Positions 31,841-40,666 of a DNA stretch of 64,000 nucleotides are shown in pieces. The DNA comes from Achromobacter spanius (GTDB lineage Bacteria > Pseudomonadota > Gammaproteobacteria > Burkholderiales > Burkholderiaceae_B), in the NCBI RefSeq assembly GCF_029637605.1, contig NZ_CP121261.1:3224001-3288000 (forward strand), read 5' to 3'. Under the pieces are notes generated by a model. The model was not told where the DNA came from. It was given only the letters and a program-made list of their open reading frames with translations, and made no database searches. Positions within the stretch are counted from its first letter, which is position 1; each line of letters starts with the position of its first letter. The position numbers and the translations under genes are program-made.

Positions 31841-34227
31841 AAGTCCACCGTGGCCGACAACAGCACCGTGCGCGGCGCGCCAATGGTCAGGCCGTTGGAC
31901 GAGGCCGACGCCCAGTAGGCTTTGTTGAAGACGTTTTCCACGGTGGCGCGCAGCGTGACGGGCGTGTTGCCGGCGCGCCAGGCGTAGCGCGCGCCCAGGT
32001 CCACGCGCGTCCACGCGGGAATTTCCTGGGTGTTCCTGGCGTCCAGGTATTGCGAGGTGGTGCGCAGGGCGCGCGCCGAGACAGTCAGGCCAGGCGCGAA
32101 CGGCGTGTCCCATTCCACGCCCACGTTCATGCTGTAGCGCGGCGTGCCGGGCGCGACGTTACCCTCGGTCGTGGCGTTGCCGGTTTTGGTGAGGCGGCCA
32201 TCCAGGTACATGACGCCGGCCAGCAGGCGCACGTTATTGACGGGTTCGCCGAACACGTTCAGTTCCAGGCCGCGATTGCGCTGCATGCCGTTGACGGCAT
32301 AGACGCCGGTGACCGGGTCTGTCAGCCCGCTCGGGCGGCGAATCTGGAAGGCGCTGAAGGTGGCGCCGATGTCGCCGTAGTCCACCTTCACGCCGGCTTC
32401 GACCTGTTCAGACTTGATCGGCGCGAACACTTCGTTGGCGTTAACGGCGGTGAGCGGCGCGGTGGGGCCTTCGCTCAGGCCTTCGATGTAGTTCGCGTAC
32501 ACCGACACGTTCTGCGTGGGCTTGCCCAACAGCGCGATGGCCGGCGTGACTTTGCGCTTGTCGTAACGGCTGGTGCGCTTGCCGGTTTCGTCATACTGCT
32601 CGGTGACAACGCGCTGCGACCGCGCCCCCACCGTCAGTTGCAGGCGTTCATCCCAGATCGACAGCGTGTCCGCCAGGGCCACGCTGGTCAGCCGGGATTC
32701 GCCGGATTTGGGAATGTCGGTGTCCAGCCCCGCAAGCGAAGGCGCGGACGTGGGCAGCGGCGTATACAGGTTGGAGCGGACGGGGTCGAAGTCGTAGCTG
32801 AGGTTGCCGAAGGTCTTTTCGAACTGCGTGGCGCTTAGCGACACGGCGTGCGATACCGCGCCCGTGGCAAAGCGAGTGCGCGCGCCGATCTCGCCGGTGT
32901 GTACGCTTTCATCGCGCAGAAAATACGTGGGGCTGGCCGAGAAATTGCCGGCGGCGTCGCGCGCCGTGACATTCATGCGCAGGAATTTGTAGTCGCCGTC
33001 ACGCGCGCCAAACGCGCCGTAGACCATCGTGTGATCGGTGATGTCGTGTTCGGCGCGCAAGGCGATGTAGGTGTCGCGGGAATTGGCGTAGGTCCAGTCG
33101 GGTGCGTAGCCACGGTCCACGCGCTTGGCGTCCGGCACAGGTACGCCGGCGGCGACGCCCACGCGCTCCTGCGGGGCATCGACCTTGCGGTCCTGGTGGC
33201 CGATGTCCGCCGACCAGCGTGTGCGTTCGCCTCGGTAGTCCAGGCCCAGCGTCATCAAGCCGCGCGTGGTGTGTTGCGAGCCCACGCCCGTGTCGCCGCC
33301 CTTGTAGGCGCCATTGACGCGGATGCCCAGTTCGCCCTTGTCGCCAAAGCGTTGGCCCAGGTCCACATGGCCGCCCGCCACGTTGTGCGTGCCGTAGCTG
33401 GCGGTGACTTGCCGCGTGGGCGTATCTTCCGCCCGCTTGGGCACCACGTTGATCGCACCGCCCACACCGCCCGACGGCGCCATGCCGTTGAGCAAGGCGT
33501 TGGGGCCTTTCAACACTTCAACGCGCTCAAGGCTTTCCACGGCCAGCGCGTAGGTGGGCAAGACGCTGTACAGGCCATTGAACGCGATGTCGCTGTTCAG
33601 GACCGGAAAGCCCCGAATGGAAAACTGGTCGAAGCGGCTGGTCTTGGGGTTGGTGTTCTGCACCGAGGCATCGTTGGACACCACGTCGGCCACGCTCTGC
33701 GCTTGTTGTTGCTGCATCAAGGTGCTGGTGTACGCCGCTACCGAAAAAGGCGTGTCCATGATGCTTCGCTCGCCCAGCATGCCGACGCTGGCGCCGCTGG
33801 CCACCTGGCCGCCGGCAAACGCGGGCATCAAGCCGCCGGTGTAGGCGCCCGTCACCGTTACCGCGTCCAACTGGGTTACGGCATTGGCGGGCACGGCGGA
33901 CAGCGTGTATTCGTTGGCCCCGGCCGGAACGGCGCGCAGGCCCGAGCCTGACAGCAGCGCGGCAAAGCCTTCCGCCACCGAGTAGTTGCCGTTCAGCCCC
34001 GACGACTGCATGCCTTGCACCAGCGTGCCCGGAAAGGACAAGCGCACGTTGGCCTGGGTGGCGAACTGCGACAAGGCCAGGCCCAGCGGGCCGGCGCCTA
34101 TGCGGTAGTCGCGCGTGACGGACTGGGCGGCGGGCGCCTGGGATTGCGCCACCGCGCCGACGGGCAGCAATACCGAAAAGCACAGCAGCACGGCCGCGCG
34201 GACCGGGGAAGAACGGAATTGGGACAT
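31837..34227 (-). CDS. TonB-dependent receptor (3) with STN signalling domain (FecA/FpvA type)
   Basis: A 796-residue outer-membrane transducer. After the signal (VGAVAQS) residues about 35-120 form the STN domain (YRIGAGPLGLALSQFATQANVRLSFPG, then the second half up to ANEYTLSAV) that contacts a FecR protein in the periplasm. The plug follows (about 130-290: MDTPFSVAAYTSTLMQQQQ, FSIRGFPVLNSDIAFNGLY, VEVLKGPNALLNGMAPSGGVGG) and then the barrel ending VLLSATVDF. The FecR and FecI genes directly upstream make this a cell-surface signalling unit. ATG 34227 starts the signal peptide; the open frame continues upstream without family features. Plug and barrel closely resemble receptor 2. Confidence 0.92.
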   Translation of the reverse strand: MSQFRSSPVRAAVLLCFSVLLPVGAVAQSQAPAAQSVTRDYRIGAGPLGLALSQFATQANVRLSFPGTLVQGMQSSGLNGNYSVAEGFAALLSGSGLRAVPAGANEYTLSAVPANAVTQLDAVTVTGAYTGGLMPAFAGGQVASGASVGMLGERSIMDTPFSVAAYTSTLMQQQQAQSVADVVSNDASVQNTNPKTSRFDQFSIRGFPVLNSDIAFNGLYSVLPTYALAVESLERVEVLKGPNALLNGMAPSGGVGGAINVVPKRAEDTPTRQVTASYGTHNVAGGHVDLGQRFGDKGELGIRVNGAYKGGDTGVGSQHTTRGLMTLGLDYRGERTRWSADIGHQDRKVDAPQERVGVAAGVPVPDAKRVDRGYAPDWTYANSRDTYIALRAEHDITDHTMVYGAFGARDGDYKFLRMNVTARDAAGNFSASPTYFLRDESVHTGEIGARTRFATGAVSHAVSLSATQFEKTFGNLSYDFDPVRSNLYTPLPTSAPSLAGLDTDIPKSGESRLTSVALADTLSIWDERLQLTVGARSQRVVTEQYDETGKRTSRYDKRKVTPAIALLGKPTQNVSVYANYIEGLSEGPTAPLTAVNANEVFAPIKSEQVEAGVKVDYGDIGATFSAFQIRRPSGLTDPVTGVYAVNGMQRNRGLELNVFGEPVNNVRLLAGVMYLDGRLTKTGNATTEGNVAPGTPRYSMNVGVEWDTPFAPGLTVSARALRTTSQYLDARNTQEIPAWTRVDLGARYAWRAGNTPVTLRATVENVFNKAYWASASSNGLTIGAPRTVLLSATVDF

Positions 34228-34417
34228 GAAGCAAGCACCGCGAGGGAGAGTTTCGGGGAGACGGACAGGGGTCACGCCACGGCCCGATCCCGGCAGGGTT
34301 TCAGGGCCTCTATCCTGTACACCGAACGACGCGGAAAAAGATGCCAACCCAAAGGCGGGGGATGCTACGAATGCGGATTGATCCGCTTGATTGGCGCACC
34401 GAATCAGCGACCTTCCG

Positions 34418-35362
34418 CTACGCACCACGCGCCTGGATCTGCACCCAATACCGCGTACGCGTGGCCACGCGCACCGGCAGCGTTCGGGCCAGCAACGCCA
34501 AGCTGGCGTCCGTGTCCCGCAATGAAAACGAGCCGTACACGCGCAGGTTCGCGACCTCGCTCGCGCAGTGCAGAAAGCCCGGGCGGTAGCGGGCCATGGC
34601 GCGCGTCCAATCGGCCAGGCGCATGTTGTCCGCCGTCAGAATGCCGCTGGTCCATGCGGGCGAAGTTTCCAGCAAGGCGGTGTCGGGCTGCGTCATGGCG
34701 GCATTGAACCTGGCCTGCCGACCCGCGCGCACGATCTGGCCGCCGCCATCGTTGGGGCGTACATCCACCGCGCCTTCGTAGACGGCAACCAGCGCGTCGT
34801 CTTGTTCCAGGCTGACCGTGAACTGCGTGCCGATGGCCTGCACACTGCCCATCGGTGTCTGCACCAGAAACGGACGCGCGGGCAAGTGGGAATCCGACGC
34901 CGTCGCCACGAAGATGCGCCCCGCCCGAAGCGACAGCAAGCGTTGCGAGGCCGAGTAGCGGACGTCGACCTGCGTGCTGGTATCCAGCGTCATCCGCGTG
35001 CCATCCGCAAGCGTTGCCTGCCGGATCTGACCGGTGGCGCTTTCCAGGTCCGCTTGCGTGGCGCGCCACGCCCAATAGGCCACGGGAGCGGCGACGGTAA
35101 GACCCAGCAGGCGGGCCGCCAGACGCCGTCGATCGGGCTTTGCCAGCCCTTTCAGGGCCTGCGCGCGCATGGGTTGCGGCACTTGCCCGAAGGCGCCCAG
35201 CACGCGCTCGGCCCGCGCCCAGGCCTGCGCATGCGCGGGGCTGCGGGCAATCCAGCAGGACAAGGCCTGCAAGCTGGCCGGGTCATCCGGGGCGTCGTGC
35301 AAGCGAGCCATCCAGCCCGCCGCTTCGGCCAACAGCGCATCCGGAACGGGCGGCGCGTTCAT
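34418..35362 (-). CDS. FecR-family anti-sigma/signal-transfer protein
   Basis: A 314-residue inner-membrane protein. Residues 1-75 are the cytoplasmic sigma-binding part (DUF4880: AAGWMARLHDAPDDPASLQALSCWIA). One membrane segment lies at about 83-99. The FecR core follows (GQIRQATLADGTRMTLDTSTQVDVRYS, RPFLVQTPMGSVQAIGTQFTV) and a C-terminal part (LRVYGSFSLRDTDASLALLARTLPV) contacts the receptor's STN domain. It transmits substrate occupancy from the receptor to FecI. Its ATG overlaps the FecI stop (ATGA). A 190-base gap precedes the receptor gene, where I see no clear hairpin. Confidence 0.9.
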   Translation of the reverse strand: MNAPPVPDALLAEAAGWMARLHDAPDDPASLQALSCWIARSPAHAQAWARAERVLGAFGQVPQPMRAQALKGLAKPDRRRLAARLLGLTVAAPVAYWAWRATQADLESATGQIRQATLADGTRMTLDTSTQVDVRYSASQRLLSLRAGRIFVATASDSHLPARPFLVQTPMGSVQAIGTQFTVSLEQDDALVAVYEGAVDVRPNDGGGQIVRAGRQARFNAAMTQPDTALLETSPAWTSGILTADNMRLADWTRAMARYRPGFLHCASEVANLRVYGSFSLRDTDASLALLARTLPVRVATRTRYWVQIQARGA

Positions 35363-35868
35363 GGATCAATGGCGGTCAGGCACGCCAGGTACGCCTGCTG
35401 CATATGGCGGTTGACCGTGCGTACCGACAGGCCCGTGGCGGCGGCAATCTGCGCATACGTCAGGCCGTCCAGTTGCGACATGAGGAACACGCCGCGCACC
35501 CGCCCCGGCATCGCGTCCAACATGCGATCGATGCAGTACAAGGCTTCCAGGATCAAGGCCCGACTTTCCGGAGACGGCGCGGTGTCGGCGGGCAAGGCCG
35601 CCACCGATTCCGCGTAGGCCTGTTCCACGCTGCGGTGCCGCCAGAAGTCGACGACCAGGCCTTTTGCAACGTGAGTCAGGAACGCGCGCGGCTCGGGCAT
35701 TTCCAGCGCGCGGTTGCTGGAATAGACGCGCAGGAACGTGTCGTGAGCCAGGTCCGCCGCATCCCAGGCGTTGCCCAGCCGCTTGCGCAGCCAGTTGTAG
35801 AGCCATTGATGATGATCGGCGTAAAGCCCGCTAAGGGCTAGCCGACGGGGCGCGGTGGATTCGGACAT
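35359..35868 (-). CDS. FecI-like ECF sigma factor
   Basis: A 169-residue sigma factor of the iron-starvation type. Region 2 covers about residues 12-80 (LYADHHQWLYNWLRKRLGN, AADLAHDTFLRVY, PRAFLTHVAKGLVVDFWRH) and region 4 about 105-165 (IDRMLDAMPGRVRGVFLMSQLDGLTYAQIAAATGLSVRTVNRHM). It should transcribe the receptor gene when FecR signals. It overlaps FecR by 4 bases. A Fur-like box lies 32 bases upstream, the usual way such genes are tied to iron shortage. Confidence 0.92.
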   Translation of the reverse strand: MSESTAPRRLALSGLYADHHQWLYNWLRKRLGNAWDAADLAHDTFLRVYSSNRALEMPEPRAFLTHVAKGLVVDFWRHRSVEQAYAESVAALPADTAPSPESRALILEALYCIDRMLDAMPGRVRGVFLMSQLDGLTYAQIAAATGLSVRTVNRHMQQAYLACLTAIDP

Positions 35869-35899
35869 GGGAGCGGGAGGCGGCGCGGAATGTCGTATT

Positions 35900-35918
35900 G
35901 ATAATGAGTAACGTTAAT
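35900..35918 (-). promoter_or_regulatory. Fur-like box before FecI
   Basis: Read on the plus strand, GATAATGAGTAACGTTAAT matches 13 of 19 Fur-consensus bases by eye. It is one of the few AT-rich patches here and lies between the FecI start and the PepSY gene stop. Confidence 0.62.
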
Positions 35919-35950
35919 AATAACGGAAACCCATGCCGCCGCCCCCCGCT

Positions 35951-37222
35951 TCATCCGAACAGATTGATCCAGCCCATGGCTTCGCTGATGAACAGCGCCT
36001 GCGACATCAACAACAACGCCACCCACCCCCAGCGCCACGGGCGCATGCCCGTCCAGGCTTCACGCGCGGGCGCGGCGGGTGCGCCGACATGCCCGGCCTT
36101 TGCCCTGAGCGCGGCGCTGCCGCCCGCGATGCGCAGGCCGTAAAGATAGGCACCAGTCAGGCACAACGTGGTCAACGCCGCGCCGAAGACGAACCAGATC
36201 ACGCGCACGGGCCAGGGGCCGAACGAGCCGAAATGCAGCGGGTCCGCCATTTCCGACAGGCGCTGATGCGGGCTAAGGTCAGCCGCGCCGCGCCGGGCGG
36301 CGGCATCGTCGGATAGCGGTAGCCGGATGGCGTTGGCCCGGTCGCGAACCAGCCACGCCTGCGTCTGCCCCTCCACTTGCCCGGCCCGGCCATCGGCATC
36401 CAGCCGCAAGACACGGATGTCCAGATCGGGCCACGCTTGATGCACGCGCGCCACGGCCGCGTCCAGCGTCTGGGCCGTAAAAGGCGAGGCGGCACGTGGC
36501 GCGTCCGGGGTGGTGATGGCGGGCAGCCGCGGCGCATGCCCGCCCAGCGATTCGACCAGATACCACAGGCCGGTCAACGCAATCAGCGTGCTGAACCACA
36601 GGCTCCACACCGCCAGCAGCCGATGGGTATCGCCCCAAGTCAAGCGACGCTTTCCCCGCCGTGGCCATGCCAGAAAGCCGCGCCACCAGCGCTTGTAGAC
36701 GACCAGCCCCGTCGTGACCAGCACCAGCAGCGGTATCGACAAGGCCGACACCAAGGGCACGCCATAGCGCGTGGGCAGAAACAGATGCCGATGCGTATTG
36801 CGCAGCCAACGCTGAAGGCTGAACCAGGACGTGTCCCCGGTGACGATGGCGCGATACGGGTCGATCCATACGAAGCGTTGTTCGCCCTGCGGGGTGCGCA
36901 TCAAGGCCCGCGCGGCAAAGTGCGAGCCGTGGGCGGCAGTGACGGATTGCAGCGTCCAGCCAGGGCGCGCCGCTTGCGCGGCCTGGACCATGTCGCCCCA
37001 ACTTGCGCGCTGCGCGGCCGGGTCGACCCGCATGGCTGGCTGCACCAGCCAGTCCAGCTCGGTTGCGATAACGGCAAGCGTGCCGGTCAGACAGATGAAC
37101 GCCATGAAGAGGCTTAGCTTCAACCCTGCCCAGCTATGCAGCGCAAACCACCATTTGCGCTGGGAAGGACCGGCGGATAGCAGGCGTGAGGTCGGGCTGG
37201 GCGGAGTCGAAGGGGATTTCAT
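35951..37222 (-). CDS. PepSY-associated TM-helix protein (putative siderophore-iron reductase) (2)
   Basis: A 423-residue inner-membrane protein of the PepSY-TM family. WWFALHSWAGLKLSLFMAFICLTGTLAVI is the first helix (about residues 20-48), LPTRYGVPLVSALSIPLLVLVTTGLVVYKRWWRGF and THRLLAVWSLWFSTLIALTGLWYLVE follow, and two helices lie near the end. Several helix-embedded histidines could bind haem. It is upstream of FecI in the same direction, so it could be co-transcribed, although the Fur-like box lies between. It is shorter than the PepSY protein at 26699. ATG 37222 is the best start; the upstream frame has no family features. Confidence 0.82.
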   Translation of the reverse strand: MKSPSTPPSPTSRLLSAGPSQRKWWFALHSWAGLKLSLFMAFICLTGTLAVIATELDWLVQPAMRVDPAAQRASWGDMVQAAQAARPGWTLQSVTAAHGSHFAARALMRTPQGEQRFVWIDPYRAIVTGDTSWFSLQRWLRNTHRHLFLPTRYGVPLVSALSIPLLVLVTTGLVVYKRWWRGFLAWPRRGKRRLTWGDTHRLLAVWSLWFSTLIALTGLWYLVESLGGHAPRLPAITTPDAPRAASPFTAQTLDAAVARVHQAWPDLDIRVLRLDADGRAGQVEGQTQAWLVRDRANAIRLPLSDDAAARRGAADLSPHQRLSEMADPLHFGSFGPWPVRVIWFVFGAALTTLCLTGAYLYGLRIAGGSAALRAKAGHVGAPAAPAREAWTGMRPWRWGWVALLLMSQALFISEAMGWINLFG

Positions 37223-37346
37223 GCTGGCACGGGTGACTGAGGGCTCCGGCGAAAAGCGCGGACCCATATGAAGGTCACCGTCCAGCGGCGAAAAAGATGC
37301 CACAAGATGCCAACGCGATAGCGACCCCATCGCGCCAAAGGAAAAA

Positions 37347-37362
37347 CCTATAGGCGCATAGG
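37347..37362 (+). promoter_or_regulatory. Inverted repeat before the tandem Bug genes
   Basis: CCTAT-AGGCGC-ATAGG, five paired bases on each side, about 100 bases before the first Bug ATG. A related CCTA...TAGG dyad lies in the LysR/hydrolase spacer at 40496, so the same LysR may act at both. Position relative to a promoter is not resolved. Confidence 0.45.
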
Positions 37363-37462
37363 AAAGCAGTATTTGAATTGAGCTGACCGCCTGCCTAGCA
37401 TGGGTCCGCACGCATCACACACAAGAAAGTTCGCGCCAAGCGCGTCAATTCAGGGGAAATCG

Positions 37463-38464
37463 ATGTTCGACCACAGTAAAGCCCGTTCCGCCCGTTACTT
37501 GCGCGCGGTCCTTGTCAGCGCGCTGGCCTTTATCGGCCATGCAGCCCAGGCCCAGGCCCAGCCTGCCTATCCCGACCATCCCGTCCGGTTGATCGTTCCG
37601 CAATCCGCAGGCTCCGGGGCCGACGTGGTCGCGCGCTTGTTGAGCGAAAAGATGGCAAGCGCCCTGGGCGCTTCTGTCGTCGTCGAAAACAAGCCTGGCG
37701 CGAACGGCATCGTGGCCACGTCTTATGTGGCCAAGGCGCCCGCCGACGGCTACACGCTGCTGTTGGCGGGCGTGTCCCAGATGAGCTTCAACCCCAAGCT
37801 ATACAAGAGCCTGCCCTACGACGCGAATAAGGACTTCACCTACATCGCGCCGGTGGTTGACACGCCCTTCGTCCTGGTCGCCGGAAAGAGCAGCCCCTAC
37901 AAGAATCTGCAGCAGTTGCTGGCCGCCGCCAAGGCCACGCCCGACAGCGTCACGTTTGCCAGCGCCGGGGCCGGCAACTCCACCCACTTGTCGACCGAGA
38001 TGATCGCGGCAGGCGCCGGCATCAAGTTGCGGCACGTTCCCTACAAGGGCTCCGGCCCGGCGCTGAATGCCGTGATCGGCGGGCAGGTCGACGTCATGAC
38101 CAGCGTGCTGGGTTCCGCGTTGCCGCAGATCGAGGCGGGCAATGTCATTCCGTTGGCGATCCTGGCCGAGCAGCGCGCCAGCGACCTGCCCAATGTGCCC
38201 ACCTTGAAGGAAGCGGGCATACAAGCCCCCGCCATGCCGGGTTGGTTCGCCTTGGTCGGCCCGGCGGGCACCGACGGCGCCATCGTGAGCAAGCTGAACG
38301 GGGCCATCCAGGCCGCCATTGCCGACCCGGCCGTCAACAAGCGGCTGAAGGATCTTTACTTCGTTCCGATGCAAGGAAGCGCCAACGCCATGCGCGCCCG
38401 GGCGGAAGACGACGCCAAGGTATGGGGCGAGTTCATTGCCAGCACCGGCGTCCAGGTCGATTGA
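37463..38464 (+). CDS. Bug/TctC-family periplasmic substrate-binding protein (2)
   Basis: A 333-residue receptor with a signal peptide ending GHAAQAQA. It shows the family pattern: YPDHPVRLIVPQSAGSGADVVARL, ENKPGANGIVATSYVAKAPADGYTLL, HVPYKGSGPALNAVIGGQVDV and LPNVPTLKEAGIQ. The first ligand loop is PQSAGSGAD instead of the commoner PFAAGGxTD, which may change ligand choice. CAGGGGAAATCG precedes ATG 37463. A second Bug gene follows after 45 bases. No TctA/TctB is present, so a membrane partner must be encoded elsewhere. Confidence 0.92.
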   Translation: MFDHSKARSARYLRAVLVSALAFIGHAAQAQAQPAYPDHPVRLIVPQSAGSGADVVARLLSEKMASALGASVVVENKPGANGIVATSYVAKAPADGYTLLLAGVSQMSFNPKLYKSLPYDANKDFTYIAPVVDTPFVLVAGKSSPYKNLQQLLAAAKATPDSVTFASAGAGNSTHLSTEMIAAGAGIKLRHVPYKGSGPALNAVIGGQVDVMTSVLGSALPQIEAGNVIPLAILAEQRASDLPNVPTLKEAGIQAPAMPGWFALVGPAGTDGAIVSKLNGAIQAAIADPAVNKRLKDLYFVPMQGSANAMRARAEDDAKVWGEFIASTGVQVD

Positions 38465-38509
38465 CGCCGACCTACCCCGGCCCCTGCCCACGACACCTGG
38501 AGATTTCCC

Positions 38510-39487
38510 ATGAAGACGCTATCCCTGCTCGCCGCCATCACCGGCGCCCTGACGATGCTCTCGCCCGCGCACGCGCAACAGGCCGCCGCTTGGCCAGACA
38601 AGCCCGTCCGGATCATCGTGCCATTCGCCGCGGGCGGCTCGACCGACATCGTGGCACGCAAGGTGGCCCAACGATTGGGCCAACTGACTAACCAGCCGTT
38701 TGTCGTCGAAAACAAACCCGGCGCGGGCGGGACGTTGGGCGCCGCCTACGCGCGCGGGCTGCCGGCCGATGGCTATTCCCTGTTCCTGGGCACGGTCAGC
38801 ACGCAATCGGTTGCGCCGTTCCTGTACAAGACCCTGCCCTATGACCCGCTGAAAGACTTTCGTGGGCTGGCGATGATTGCGTCCGTTCCCAACGTCGTCG
38901 TCGTCAACAAGAACTTGAAGCTGCACGATCTGAAAGGGCTGATCGCCACGGCCAGAAGCAAGCCGGGCGGCCTGACGTATGGGTCCAGCGGTCTGGGTTC
39001 ATCCAACCACTTGGCGACCGAGGCCTTGCGCGCCAGTCTGGACATTCCCGTGACCCATGTTCCTTATCGAGGCTCCGGGCCCGCCCTGACCGACACGATG
39101 GCAGGGCACGTGGACTTCATGCTGGATGTGGCGATGACGTCGTTGCCTTACATCAAGCGTGGCGACCTCAACGCTGTTGCCGTCACGTCCAGGCAACGCC
39201 TGGATGTCTTGCCCGACGTGCCTACCGTTGCCGAACAAGGCTTTCCGGACTTTGAAGCGCTGGGATGGTTCGGCCTGTTCGCCCCCGCGCAAACCCCCGA
39301 AGACGTGGCCGGCAAAATCGCGGGCCTGGTGCGCCAGGTCGTCACCGAGAAGGACATGACCGCCTACTTCGAAGCGCAAGGCGCCACCGCCAGCGGCGTC
39401 ACGCTGAAGGACTTCGATGACGTCGTGGCCGCCGACCGCGCCCATTGGGGCAAGGTGGCGGAACTGGCGAAGATCAAGCCTGAATAA
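38510..39487 (+). CDS. Bug/TctC-family periplasmic substrate-binding protein (3)
   Basis: A 325-residue receptor with a signal peptide ending LSPAHAQ. It contains WPDKPVRIIVPFAAGGSTDIVARK, ENKPGAGGTLGAAYARGLPADGYSL, THVPYRGSGPALTDTMAGHVDF and VLPDVPTVAEQGFPDFE, a standard Bug arrangement. It differs enough from the upstream receptor that recent duplication is unlikely; the pair probably binds two related ligands. CTGGAGATTTCCC precedes the ATG. It converges on the LysR gene with a 14-base gap. Confidence 0.93.
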   Translation: MKTLSLLAAITGALTMLSPAHAQQAAAWPDKPVRIIVPFAAGGSTDIVARKVAQRLGQLTNQPFVVENKPGAGGTLGAAYARGLPADGYSLFLGTVSTQSVAPFLYKTLPYDPLKDFRGLAMIASVPNVVVVNKNLKLHDLKGLIATARSKPGGLTYGSSGLGSSNHLATEALRASLDIPVTHVPYRGSGPALTDTMAGHVDFMLDVAMTSLPYIKRGDLNAVAVTSRQRLDVLPDVPTVAEQGFPDFEALGWFGLFAPAQTPEDVAGKIAGLVRQVVTEKDMTAYFEAQGATASGVTLKDFDDVVAADRAHWGKVAELAKIKPE

Positions 39488-39501
39488 CAAGATGGGCGTG
39501 C

Positions 39502-40425
39502 TCAGTTTTTCCAGCTTACGCCCGCCCATCGCCCCGTCTCGACCAGGTCTCGTGCCACGTCTATCAAGGTCTGGTGGATGTGGGTGCAGACCACGCTTTT
39601 TTCGGTAGACAAGGACATGCAGACCGACACCCTGCGGCTGAACGCCTTGTCTGCAATCGGCGTGGACACGATCCGGTCGGAGTCGGCCTCAGGCCCCACC
39701 AGCGCGGACGACGGCAGCACGGTCCAGCCTTTGCCCGCGCGTACCAAGCCAAGCAAGACCGACACCGCGCTGGTTTCCGCAACCAGCGTCAAGGGCAAGG
39801 CGTCGTCCGCGAAAGCGCGCGCGGCCAGCACGCGGATTGAATTGGGAAAGCTGGGAAGCACCAGGGGCAACTCCGCCATGTGTTGCAGCGATATCGCATC
39901 CACGCCCAGTGCGGGTCCGACCAGATACAGGTTTTCGACCAGCAGCGGCGTCGTGGTCATGCGAGCCGGCTGCGGCTGGACGTCCATCGCCACCGCGATA
40001 TCCATGCGGTGCAGGGAAACCGCCACGGCCAGATCGGCGCTGCTTCCCTCAATCACTTCCAGCAACACCTCGGGATACCGCTGCGCCACCGCTTCAATCA
40101 GCGGCACCGCCAGCACGCGGGACGTACTGGTTGGCAGTCCGACCGTGACATGGCCCGCCGGCGTGTCTCGCCCGTGCTTCAACGCGGATTTTGCCTCTTC
40201 AACTTGGCGCAACACCATCTTGGCGTGCCGGTACAAGAGTTTGCCCGCGTCGGTGGCGCGTACCCCGCCCGGGCCCCTGAGTAGCAAGGGGGTCTCAAAT
40301 TCGCGTTCCAGGTTGGCCACGTGTTGGCTCAATGACGGCTGCGCAATATGCAAGGTCTCGGCGGCGGCCGTAATGCTTTCCAGCTCGACGATGCGGGTGA
40401 AGTACTTGAGTTGTCGGAAATCCAT
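39502..40425 (-). CDS. LysR-family regulator
   Basis: A 307-residue LysR protein. The HTH is at the start (MDFRQLKYFTRIVELESITAAAETLHIAQPSLSQHVANLE), followed by a LysR_substrate domain with HVTVGLPTSTSRVLAVPLIEAV and LGLVRAGKGWTVLPSSAL. AGGAATTACCG precedes the ATG. It is divergent from the CocE/NonD hydrolase and convergent with the tandem Bug genes, so it probably controls both sides. Its N-terminus resembles Nac/Cbl-type LysR proteins, but this does not identify the effector. Confidence 0.87.
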   Translation of the reverse strand: MDFRQLKYFTRIVELESITAAAETLHIAQPSLSQHVANLEREFETPLLLRGPGGVRATDAGKLLYRHAKMVLRQVEEAKSALKHGRDTPAGHVTVGLPTSTSRVLAVPLIEAVAQRYPEVLLEVIEGSSADLAVAVSLHRMDIAVAMDVQPQPARMTTTPLLVENLYLVGPALGVDAISLQHMAELPLVLPSFPNSIRVLAARAFADDALPLTLVAETSAVSVLLGLVRAGKGWTVLPSSALVGPEADSDRIVSTPIADKAFSRRVSVCMSLSTEKSVVCTHIHQTLIDVARDLVETGRWAGVSWKN

Positions 40426-40495
40426 CGGTAATTCCTATATCACGCTCGGATCATATTCAACGATGCGCCTGAATAGATGCCCCCTGCGCGTAATC

Positions 40496-40510
40496 CCTAG
40501 GAAATATAGG
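40496..40510. promoter_or_regulatory. CCTA...TAGG dyad in the LysR/hydrolase spacer
   Basis: CCTAG-GAAAT-ATAGG lies near the middle of the 241-base divergent spacer. It resembles the inverted repeat at 37347-37362 before the tandem Bug genes. The spacer also holds TTCCTATA twice. A LysR operator is plausible but short dyads occur by chance. Confidence 0.4.
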
Positions 40511-40666
40511 CACCACGCGCCCCGCGAGCCGCATCGCTTTTTCCTATACCGCTATCCACATTGCATATTGGTGCGGTCAAAGACGCGTCAATAACATTGC
40601 TTGTTCGGTCGCTGTGGCCCTCGTCCAGCGCACTTTTCTCACCAAGACAAGGTTTCAAGGAAGTCC

